A stretch of 22,756 bases of DNA from CAYRIF01 sp964424205. Its GTDB lineage: Bacteria > Bacteroidota > Bacteroidia > Cytophagales > Cyclobacteriaceae. Shown piece by piece: positions 17,101-22,756 of this stretch; the first letter of the stretch is position 1, and the number at the start of each line of letters is the position of its first letter. The position numbers and the translations under genes were made by a program. The stretch spans positions 1 to 22,756 of the forward strand of contig CAYRIF010000014.1 in the NCBI GenBank assembly GCA_964424205.1, written 5' to 3'. The notes beneath the pieces are model-generated. The model made no database searches. It was not told where the DNA came from and was given only the letters and a program-made list of their open reading frames with translations.

Positions 17101-17217
17101 TAGTTCTAGTCCTTCTCTAAAAAATCGGTCGTCATCGGTATCAATGATTGTATTTTGAGCATACAATGAAACTTGTGTCAATAAAAACAGGATAAATAGG
17201 GTCTTTTTCAAGTTCAT
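14158..17217 (-). CDS. Large exported TPR-repeat protein
   Basis: From the ATG at 17215-17217 the protein has 1019 residues. An upstream in-frame TTG at 17250 would only add a non-signal tail. Residues 1-20 form a signal peptide ('LFILFLLTQVSLYAQ'). The rest is tandem tetratricopeptide repeats, recognisable by recurring patterns such as 'YxxGxxYxxxxxxxxAxxxF' and by many 'GDYDNAATYLKKL'-type units, and it probably contains more than twenty. It ends in a polar tail. Such proteins act as periplasmic or outer-membrane-associated scaffolds. The neighbours suggest it works with the barrel, SPOR protein and ExbB/ExbD/TonB motor. A promoter-like box lies about 80 bases upstream, overlapping the end of holA. 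Confidence 0.85.
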   Translation of the reverse strand: MNLKKTLFILFLLTQVSLYAQNTIIDTDDDRFFREGLELFDKAQFSAARTAFEAYINRDPNSLKAIDAEYYIAYSALVLFHNDGDYLLEKFVKDYPGHQKAVYAYYELGNFYFSQKDYQAVIVYLERTDVSQLTETERLETRFKLGYAHFTKKSFDKAQGYFNIVKKTKNQYTAAASYYAGFIAYRNGNYDEALADLLRAEEDPAYASIVPYMIMNVYFKQEKYDDLLAYGEKVIASGRKIKNKADFNLLIGDAYFRKGEFDKAAEYFMAYVDNNRTKPKDDVKYRLGYALYVIGDYDNAATYLKKLASNRNELGQFSAYYLGNIYLKQGNESFALTAFNNARKMDFDRGIQEESIYNYAKLSYSAGNYDEAIDALNELIEKYPASKKLDEANDLISEAYLNTSDYGMAIEHLESIQNKSPQARKTYQKVTYFRGTEQFNAGKYAAAVDMFKKSLQYPENIDLVIKANYWNGEAYSIGKKWEPAISSYSAVFQADQIGQGSTYWKSRYGIGYAFYNTKQYNKALGHFKAFLDNGNRTIDNQFFNDALIRLADCYYVTKDYNNALAKYDQAINKNSPDRAYAHYQKGVIYGIKNNSSEAKKNFEIVINRFPEDRYYDKAVYQKAELDFQKGNYAAAAKGFTYLIENKANSSLTPYALLKRGFSNYNLKKYSKSINDYKKIIDNYTTTTAAESAITSLQEVLALENRSDEFDVYLARFKSGNPDNKSLDNIEYETAKSFYNNQQYEKAIASFRKYIRSNGNSVNAYESKYFIAESYYRLNDYKAALDFYYEVESDNKTGRVKKAAQRIASLEFKGGNYNKAVVYYKKNAANASSKKQSYNAWSGLMESYFHLRQYNEVTRYANLILEKGNVSADASNKATLYKGKAAYALKDYDTAIDEFITTSNAAKDEYGAEAQYLMGDIFYKQGAYNRSIETLIDLSSNYSSYEKWLGKAFLLISDNYVALKEYFQAEGTLNSIIENSPDQEIVSKAKAKLIKLKALQEVEQQRGEQVESDTSFQEFN

Positions 17218-17294
17218 TTGGGTTTGAATAATTTGATTAATAACTAACAATTAGTTCAATTATTGTGGAATAACACCACTCAAATGTCAAAAAT

Positions 17295-17325
17295 CAAATT
17301 TAGTTTATTACAGTATTTTTTCAAT
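17295..17325 (-). promoter_or_regulatory. Promoter of the TPR-to-tonB operon
   Basis: On the minus strand TAAATTTG (17295-17302) is an exact TAnnTTTG -7 box, with ATTG (17322-17325) 19 bases upstream, one base off the -33 TTTG. It lies 78 bases before the TPR start codon and overlaps the last codons of holA by a few bases, so the envelope operon can be transcribed separately from holA. Confidence 0.5.
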
Positions 17326-18343
17326 GTAAAAGCTTAAATACAAGCTCTTTTAATATTTGTTCTTCATTAACCGTGCCAATTCCAACTCCTTTGGATTGTA
17401 AATCAGCAGTTTTTAGATAATGAATATTGGCTATGACTTTTCCCATTGGATAGTTACGCATGCCTAGTTTATAGTCTTTTACAAAAAATGGATTTACTTT
17501 TAAGACCGATGCTAGTCCAGCATCTGACTTATTTGGAGCATGGTGTGCCAATAATAATTTACTAAAAAAGGAAAACAGCATGGCTATCACAGTAATCAGC
17601 GGATTGTTTTTAGGGTTTGCTCCAAAATGGACAGCTATTTTATTTGCTTTCAGCACATCTTTCATAGTTAACGCCTTCTGTAACTCGAAAACATTATACT
17701 CTTTGCTAATGCCAATGTGTTTCTCCACCAACTCACCCGTTATTTCTGTCTTTTCAGGTAGGTTTATGAGCAATTTATCTATCTCATTGGTGATTCGTTC
17801 CAGGTTATTCCCTACCGAATCAGCAATCATATATGCCGCTTTGGTATTGATGGAATATCCCTTGCTTCTCACAAATCTCATTACCCAGTCAGGCACTTGA
17901 TTGTCATATAGCTTTTTAGTAGTGACCGTTACTGTCTGTTTTTCAATCAATTTTGAAATTGCTTTCCGTTTGTCTAGTTTTTTATATTTGTAACACAAAA
18001 CTAGGACAGTAGAGACCAAAGGGTTGTTCAAATATGCTTCTAATATTTTTTGCCCCGTCTCTTTGCCGAAATCCTGAATGTCTTGTGCCTCTTTTACAAT
18101 CACTACTTGGCGGGCTGCCATCATCGGAAATCTTCTTGCATTGGTCATTACCGCATTCATCGCCACATCTTTGCCATACATAATCATCTGATTAAAACCT
18201 TTTTCGGCTTCAGTCAGCGCATTTTTCTCAATATAATTAGAGATTAAATCGATGTAGTAAGGTTCATCTCCTTGCAAAAAATATATAGGAGCATATTTAC
18301 CACTTTTCAAATCAGCCAATACGTTTTCAGCAGTCTGCGCCAT
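17321..18343 (-). CDS. holA: DNA polymerase III delta subunit
   Basis: A 340-residue protein matching HolA, the delta subunit of the clamp loader that opens the beta sliding clamp. The N-terminal 'APIYFLQGDEPYYIDLIS' (18-35) is characteristic, followed by the degenerate AAA+ fold without Walker motifs ('ARQVVIVKEAQDI', 'LVLCYKYKKLDKRKAI') and the C-terminal collar domain ('GVGIGTVNEEQILKELVFKL'). Length is normal for the family. It is a core chromosomal gene, so the window is not an extrachromosomal element at this point. The TPR operon follows after a short gap of about 103 bases, probably with its own promoter. Confidence 0.93.
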   Translation of the reverse strand: MAQTAENVLADLKSGKYAPIYFLQGDEPYYIDLISNYIEKNALTEAEKGFNQMIMYGKDVAMNAVMTNARRFPMMAARQVVIVKEAQDIQDFGKETGQKILEAYLNNPLVSTVLVLCYKYKKLDKRKAISKLIEKQTVTVTTKKLYDNQVPDWVMRFVRSKGYSINTKAAYMIADSVGNNLERITNEIDKLLINLPEKTEITGELVEKHIGISKEYNVFELQKALTMKDVLKANKIAVHFGANPKNNPLITVIAMLFSFFSKLLLAHHAPNKSDAGLASVLKVNPFFVKDYKLGMRNYPMGKVIANIHYLKTADLQSKGVGIGTVNEEQILKELVFKLLH

Positions 18344-18698
18344 TCAATGTTATGATGATTAAATAAAATGCTAATATAATCTGCTTGGGTGATTTCTGGT
18401 AATTTAGTCAAGAGAGATTTGGAATATTTTTTTACCATACAAGAGATACTAACGGAATATAAGGCTTTCTCCCTTGCCTCTTATAGCTTGAAATTAGTTA
18501 GTGTGTATTTTTTACCATATAAGACATATAAGGGTTGTATAAGGTTTGCTCCCGCACCTATATTTCTTAAATGCCTTATGGTTTGGAGGAATGGCTTGAA
18601 AATTAGTTAGTATGTTTTTTACCATATAAGACATATAAGGGGATATAAGCTTTTCCCTTTACCTTATATATTTCTTGAATGCCGTATATGGCTAAAAA
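18344..18698. other. 355-base gap, mostly repeat DNA
   Basis: No gene was found between holA and the histidine kinase gene. Most of the gap is the three-copy palindromic repeat at 18425-18691. The remaining ~80 bases next to the holA start hold the presumed promoter of holA, for which I could not find a convincing -7 box. Confidence 0.6.
18425..18691. repeat. Three tandem copies of a palindromic AT-rich repeat
   Basis: The gap between holA and the histidine kinase gene holds copies at about 18425-18502 (most degraded), 18505-18611 and 18612-18691. Copies 2 and 3 share an identical 20-base core, ACCATATAAGACATATAAGG, at 18514-18533 and 18621-18640, plus the preceding ATTAGTTAG. In copy 3, CCATATA (18622-18628) can pair with TATATGG (18685-18691), and ATATAAGG (18633-18640) with CCTTATAT (18662-18669), so it can fold into an interrupted hairpin. 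The period is about 107 bases between copies 2 and 3 and 81 between 1 and 2. The last copy ends 8 bases from the kinase stop codon and could terminate its transcript. Confidence 0.75.
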
Positions 18699-20951
18699 TT
18701 ACGCATCGGCAACCTCCTCAGCAGGTAACTTCACCACAAATGTAGTTCCCACGTTTACTTCGCTTAGTAAAGTTACTCTTCCTTTTAATTTGTCCACTGC
18801 ATTTTTGAGAATGTATAATCCCAGTCCTGAACCGATACCTGAATCATTGGCTCGGTAGAACATATTGAATACATCTTTCTGTGCTTTTTGCTGAATTCCA
18901 ATGCCATGATCTTCTACTTTTATCAGCAAGTCATTATTTGAATTTTTGGTTAATTCAATGCTCACATCACCCCTTTCCCCATACCTTGAATACTTAATTG
19001 CATTTTCAATTAGATTTTGTAAAATAGTAGTAATCAGACCTTTATCACTATTGTATTCATTGTTCACTTCAATATTAATATCGAAGTTAATAAATTGGAA
19101 ATTTTTTAGATTTGTAAATGAATTAATACAACTATCCACAACCTCAGAAAAGTCAATCGGCACCCTCTTGATTTCCGTTTCCTTAATTTTAGTTAGTTGG
19201 ATTAAGGTCAATATAATGTCATTCAATCTATTAATTTGACTGTCATAAAGCTCGAAATATTCTAAAGATTTTTCATCCTCAATTTCATTTTTAACAATAT
19301 TATACAATCCCATGAGTGAAGCCACGGGTCCACGCAAATCATGGGATGCTTTGTACACAAAAGTATCTAACTCTTTGTTTTTATATCTTAAATTCTCCTC
19401 TGTCTCTTTTTGCTCTGAGATATCTCTAATAATATTGGAGTAATACTCTACTTCTCCGTTTGGAGATTTATGAGATATCACCACCTGAGACACTGGAATT
19501 AATTCCTTATCATACCGTTGTATTACATTCTCTCCGCTCCATATTCCTTTTTCTTTGACATGAGGGAATATTTCTTCTTCAAAAACGTTATGTGAGTGCT
19601 CAGACATTAATAATTTAGAAGGAAACCCATTGATGTCATCCTCAGGGCTGAATCCATAGAATTTTCTAGCCGCCTGATTCAAGTATATGAATTTGTGATT
19701 TTTGTCTAGCATGATTACAAGGTCAGTTGTTGTACTCATAATACTTGAAAACCTATCCTTCTCTGCCGTTGTCTCCCGGATATCCGTTATATCCTGAATT
19801 GTTCCATAATGGCTTAAATGATTTCCGTAAGCATCTTTCCGTACTTTTATGCTTACAAAAATATTCTTTACCTTGCCATCATTTCTTTGAATTCTATATT
19901 CAATAAAATCTAAATAATTATCCTCAACGCTATTAAAGGCTTTGTCCAATCCAATAAAATAGGTATGCATATCATCCGGATAAATCATACCAATATAGTC
20001 ATCCACTTTGATATAGTCATCTTTTATAAGTGTACCAATCTCAGTGCCAAAAATCTCATCAAAATTACTACCCACTTTCATCATATCAGACTTCACATCT
20101 AACTCCCAAGTGGTAAGATTTGCAATGGAAATAGCATCAGAAAGCTGCTCTCTACTCTTATTTAACTCTTTTTCAATTTTATTGATCTCAGTGACGTCCT
20201 GCATGGTGCCATGAAGTCTCATTTTTCTTGATGCTCCAATGAACGCTGCCTTTGTAGTAGCATATATATACTGAAATTCACCATCAGGCTGTATGATGCG
20301 GTACTCAATAGTATCTACAAAATTCTCTGAGTTAGTTTCAGATATTCTTTTTCTAGTCTTTCTAAAAAATTCTAAATCATCAGGATGGATCAGTTTTTCG
20401 TACTCAGGTAATGAAATAATTCTATTCCCTGCCATACTTTTTGGAAATAGATTAAATGAACTCTTGCTAAAAATTAAGCAGTCCGACTCTTCAATATATT
20501 CCCAGGTAACACTATTGGTCATTGCCAATGCGTCCTCTAATTTTTTAATTTTGTTTTGATCTGCTTTCCTTGAACGTTTTTGATTTGTAACGTTTCTCCA
20601 AATAGTGAACAATAGTTCATTTTCCGCTTTAATGTATTGTGTAGTAGATATCTCTGCCCAAAAACTTGTATTGCTCGTTATAAACCGAAATGTTTGTGTA
20701 ACCTCCGGATACGCAAATAACGCTGCTAAGAAATTCGCAAAAGAATATGATTCTCCTTTTTGATCTTCGATATGCAAGAAGGAAAGCGCTGTAATTGGCG
20801 CACTGAATTTATCCAACAGCAGCAAGTCAAAAGCAGCAGTATTCGCTTCAACAATGCCACCTTTATCAAAAATAAAAATTGAATCACTCGATTTCTCAAA
20901 AAAGAAAGACGGATCCATTAATAAGCCAGCGGTATGTGTGGTGGTTTGCAT
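18699..20951 (-). CDS. Soluble sensor histidine kinase with four PAS domains
   Basis: A 750-residue protein with no membrane helix, so probably a cytosolic sensor. Four PAS domains in series: about 15-125, 140-255, 270-390 and 400-515. The second and third resemble each other ('HPDDLEFF' and 'YPDDMHTYF', each leading to an 'IEYRI' and '(T/I)QD(V/I)T' segment) and look like PAS_3-type folds. Then HisKA with His537 in 'YKASHDLRGP', and the ATPase domain with N box 'LIENAIKYS' (647-655), G1 'VEDHGIGI' (679-686), F box 'FNMFYRAN' (695-702) and G2 'GSGLGLYIL' (707-715). No receiver domain, DNA-binding domain or neighbouring response regulator is present. The ligand cannot be predicted. Confidence 0.92.
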   Translation of the reverse strand: MQTTTHTAGLLMDPSFFFEKSSDSIFIFDKGGIVEANTAAFDLLLLDKFSAPITALSFLHIEDQKGESYSFANFLAALFAYPEVTQTFRFITSNTSFWAEISTTQYIKAENELLFTIWRNVTNQKRSRKADQNKIKKLEDALAMTNSVTWEYIEESDCLIFSKSSFNLFPKSMAGNRIISLPEYEKLIHPDDLEFFRKTRKRISETNSENFVDTIEYRIIQPDGEFQYIYATTKAAFIGASRKMRLHGTMQDVTEINKIEKELNKSREQLSDAISIANLTTWELDVKSDMMKVGSNFDEIFGTEIGTLIKDDYIKVDDYIGMIYPDDMHTYFIGLDKAFNSVEDNYLDFIEYRIQRNDGKVKNIFVSIKVRKDAYGNHLSHYGTIQDITDIRETTAEKDRFSSIMSTTTDLVIMLDKNHKFIYLNQAARKFYGFSPEDDINGFPSKLLMSEHSHNVFEEEIFPHVKEKGIWSGENVIQRYDKELIPVSQVVISHKSPNGEVEYYSNIIRDISEQKETEENLRYKNKELDTFVYKASHDLRGPVASLMGLYNIVKNEIEDEKSLEYFELYDSQINRLNDIILTLIQLTKIKETEIKRVPIDFSEVVDSCINSFTNLKNFQFINFDINIEVNNEYNSDKGLITTILQNLIENAIKYSRYGERGDVSIELTKNSNNDLLIKVEDHGIGIQQKAQKDVFNMFYRANDSGIGSGLGLYILKNAVDKLKGRVTLLSEVNVGTTFVVKLPAEEVADA

Positions 20952-21254
20952 GTATTACAAAAATACCAATAACCTATAGCAAGAAACATTCAAAACGATA
21001 ACATATCTAACACGTATTATATTTCATGCAATATCTTAAGCTTTAGCATGTGCCACTGCCTAAAAAGTGGGCATAAGAAAAAAAATACATATTGAGAGGC
21101 ATAAACAGGATGTAATAAAAAACAGAATCTTGTTGTTTTTAAAAGAAATAATAATTTTTAATACTGTAAAGGAGGATTGTAATACATCGTTTTTAATTCA
21201 AAAATATTTTATACTTACAAAATATTAATATTTAAACTAAAAGACGTAAAATAA
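20952..21254. promoter_or_regulatory. 303-base divergent promoter region
   Basis: No gene was found here. The region separates the divergent histidine kinase and MBOAT genes and must hold both promoters. It contains an AT-rich inverted repeat, AATATTTT (21203-21210) and AAAATATT (21219-21226), whose right arm ends 28 bases before the MBOAT start and could be a regulator site or leader hairpin. AAAGGAGG at 21168-21175 resembles a strong ribosome binding site but no open frame follows it. Confidence 0.45.
20958..20965 (-). promoter_or_regulatory. Possible -7 box of the histidine kinase gene
   Basis: TATTTTTG on the minus strand fits TAnnTTTG, but lies only six bases before the start codon. Transcription would begin at or next to the ATG, giving a leaderless mRNA. 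A clear -33 TTTG at the proper spacing is absent, so this may be chance in AT-rich DNA. Confidence 0.25.
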
Positions 21255-22673
21255 ATGCTTTTCAATTCGCTAGCGTTTCTAGTATTTCTTCCCACTGTTT
21301 TTATCTTATATTGGTTTCTGCTGAAGGAAAATAAGGGGAGGAATGTATTATTATTACTCGCCAGTTATCTTTTTTATGGATGGTGGGATTGGCGCTTCTT
21401 ATCACTAATAATTTTCAGCTCATTGGTTGATTTTCTAGTAGGAAAACACCTGGCTAATGAAAGAAACCCGCAACAAAGGAAACGATTATTATTCATAAGT
21501 ATCTTTGTAAACCTAGGATTACTTGGCTTTTTCAAGTACTTCAATTTCTTTATCGATTCCTTTATCCGCTCATTTGATTTTTTGGGCGTGAACCTGAATA
21601 TCAGCACTTTACACATCATTTTACCCGTTGGAATAAGCTTCTATACTTTCCAGACAATGAGCTATACCATTGATTTATATAAAAAGAAAATTGAGCCTTG
21701 CAATGATCCTTTGTCATTTTTTACATTTGTGGCATTTTTTCCACAACTTGTAGCTGGTCCAATCGAACGAGCATCACATTTGTTGCCACAGTTTTATAAA
21801 AAAAGAAGCTTTGACTATTCACAAGCCGTTTCTGGACTACGCCTGATCTTATGGGGCATGTTCAAAAAGGTCGTTATCGCTGACCGGTTGGCAGAGTACG
21901 TCAACATTATCTACAATAATCCTTCAGACCATACCGGATTTTCCGTTATCCTAGGCACCGTCTTTTTTGCTTTTCAGATTTATTGTGATTTTTCTGGTTA
22001 TTCAGATATAGCCATTGGTACTGCACGTTTGTTTGGATTTGATTTGATGACCAATTTCAGAACGCCCTATTTCTCTAAAACAATTAAAGAATTCTGGGGT
22101 CGCTGGCACATTTCACTTTCAACATGGTTTCGTGATTATGTCTATATACCACTTGGCGGAAACAGGGCGTCCACGAGCAGATGGATTACCAACCTGATGA
22201 TTACATTTGTAGTCTCCGGGTTTTGGCATGGTGCCAACTGGACGTTTGTAATTTGGGGTGCTATTCATGGCGTTGTCAATGGCATAGAGGCACTTAATAC
22301 CAAGTTTCAATTCCTGAAATTCAAATTACCAACGGTATTACAAGTCATGCTCACCTTCTCCATTGTTTGTTTTGCCTGGATATTTTTTAGAGCCAACAGC
22401 TTCAGAGAAGCTATAATAATAATTCAAAATTCGTTAAACTTTTCAGAAGGTATGAATAGCATCAGGATAATTCCGGCATTTGATTTACTCATTCTATTGT
22501 TCTTAGTAGGGTTTCTTGGAACAATAGAGTTAGTTTCACAATCAGAAATCGCAGTTACAAAGTTGTTTAAATATCAAACGGTAAGATACGTGTCATACAT
22601 CATATTAGTCTTGCTCATTACATTTTTTGGTGTATTCCAAAACAAACAAGACTTTATCTACTTTCAGTTTTAG
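21255..22673 (+). CDS. MBOAT O-acyltransferase, AlgI type
   Basis: A 472-residue multi-pass membrane enzyme of the MBOAT family, closest in layout to AlgI, which transfers acetyl groups into the periplasm for O-acetylation of exopolysaccharide or cell wall sugars. Conserved stretches are in order: 'YLFYGWWDWRFL' (38-49), 'LPVGISFYTFQTMSYTID' (123-140), 'AFFPQLVAGPIERASHLLPQ' (160-179), 'YCDFSGYSDIAIG' (243-255), 'EFWGRWHISLSTWFRDYVYI' (279-298) and 'SGFWHGANWTFVIWGAIHG' (321-339). His325 in 'FWHG' is the expected catalytic histidine. Length is normal. The next gene starts three bases after its stop, as with AlgI and its periplasmic acetyl-transfer partner. The actual substrate is unknown. Confidence 0.92.
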   Translation: MLFNSLAFLVFLPTVFILYWFLLKENKGRNVLLLLASYLFYGWWDWRFLSLIIFSSLVDFLVGKHLANERNPQQRKRLLFISIFVNLGLLGFFKYFNFFIDSFIRSFDFLGVNLNISTLHIILPVGISFYTFQTMSYTIDLYKKKIEPCNDPLSFFTFVAFFPQLVAGPIERASHLLPQFYKKRSFDYSQAVSGLRLILWGMFKKVVIADRLAEYVNIIYNNPSDHTGFSVILGTVFFAFQIYCDFSGYSDIAIGTARLFGFDLMTNFRTPYFSKTIKEFWGRWHISLSTWFRDYVYIPLGGNRASTSRWITNLMITFVVSGFWHGANWTFVIWGAIHGVVNGIEALNTKFQFLKFKLPTVLQVMLTFSIVCFAWIFFRANSFREAIIIIQNSLNFSEGMNSIRIIPAFDLLILLFLVGFLGTIELVSQSEIAVTKLFKYQTVRYVSYIILVLLITFFGVFQNKQDFIYFQF

Positions 22674-22676
22674 ATC

Positions 22677-22756
22677 ATGGGAAAATTTGCCAAAAAAATT
22701 GTTGTTTTTATCATCCTCGTGTTACTGATAGCAAAGGGAGTGGATATGATAATCAC
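22677..22756 (+). CDS. Membrane-anchored partner of the MBOAT enzyme (truncated by window end)
   Basis: An ATG at 22677-22679, only three bases after the MBOAT stop, opens a frame still open at base 22756 (26 full codons). The first residues, 'MGKFAKKIVVFIILVLLIAK', are a basic N-terminus followed by one hydrophobic helix, a signal anchor. The tight spacing and signal anchor match the periplasmic SGNH-type acetyltransferase (AlgJ/AlgX/DltD-like) or similar protein that normally follows an AlgI-type MBOAT gene (family knowledge). Nothing of the catalytic domain is visible, so this is an inference from position. Confidence 0.6.
   Translation, partial: MGKFAKKIVVFIILVLLIAKGVDMII

Noticed and set aside
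14158..17250. Upstream TTG start for the TPR protein
   Set aside because: It would add 11 residues before a clear signal peptide starting at Met ('MNLKKTLFILFLL'), so the ATG at 17217 is preferred.
21053..21070. Short hairpin CCACT / AGTGG in the divergent intergenic region
   Set aside because: Five base pairs with an eight-base loop are within chance expectation for a region of this size.
21168..21180. Strong Shine-Dalgarno-like AAAGGAGG sequence
   Set aside because: No open frame begins at a suitable distance. The next codons run into stops at once, so it is probably chance in an intergenic region.

Overview
The window reads as a chromosomal stretch from a Bacteroidota bacterium, probably of the Cytophagales or a neighbouring order (inference, no marker gene is present). 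The support is AT-rich DNA, several upstream boxes matching the Bacteroidota -7 element TAnnTTTG, a TonB C-terminal domain preceded by the phylum-typical 'VIEDAPVYPGC' segment, a cold-shock protein with a basic N-terminal arm, and palindromic intergenic repeats of a style I associate with this phylum.

Region 1 (1-2500): the 3' end of an IS5-type transposase, a secreted PIG-L/LmbE-type deacetylase on the minus strand, a 529-base gap that seems to contain a decayed minus-strand gene, and a small four-helix membrane protein followed by a convincing intrinsic terminator.

Region 2 (2516-7032): a plus-strand operon of three exported proteins: a lipoprotein, a 765-residue secreted protein carrying a TonB C-terminal domain at its far end, and a membrane-anchored paralogue of that protein's N-terminal part. 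It converges on the DEAD-box helicase gene across a gap filled with a palindromic repeat.

Region 3 (7033-18343, all minus strand): read in the direction of transcription this is holA (DNA polymerase III delta), a 1019-residue TPR protein, an outer-membrane beta-barrel without a plug, a SPOR-domain membrane protein, exbB, exbD, tonB, then a cold-shock-domain protein and a DEAD-box RNA helicase. The six genes from the TPR protein to tonB look like one envelope machine: a proton-driven ExbB/ExbD/TonB motor with a peptidoglycan-binding SPOR partner, an outer-membrane barrel with a TonB-box-like N-terminus and a periplasmic TPR scaffold. This is the most interesting system in the window. The cold-shock protein and helicase pair suggests a low-temperature RNA module.

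Region 4 (18344-20951): about three tandem copies of a palindromic repeat, then a soluble sensor histidine kinase with four PAS domains and no adjacent response regulator.

Region 5 (20952-22756): an AT-rich divergent promoter region, an AlgI-type MBOAT O-acyltransferase, and the first 80 bases of a tightly coupled downstream gene that starts with a membrane anchor and runs off the window.

No tRNA, rRNA, CRISPR array or replication origin was seen.
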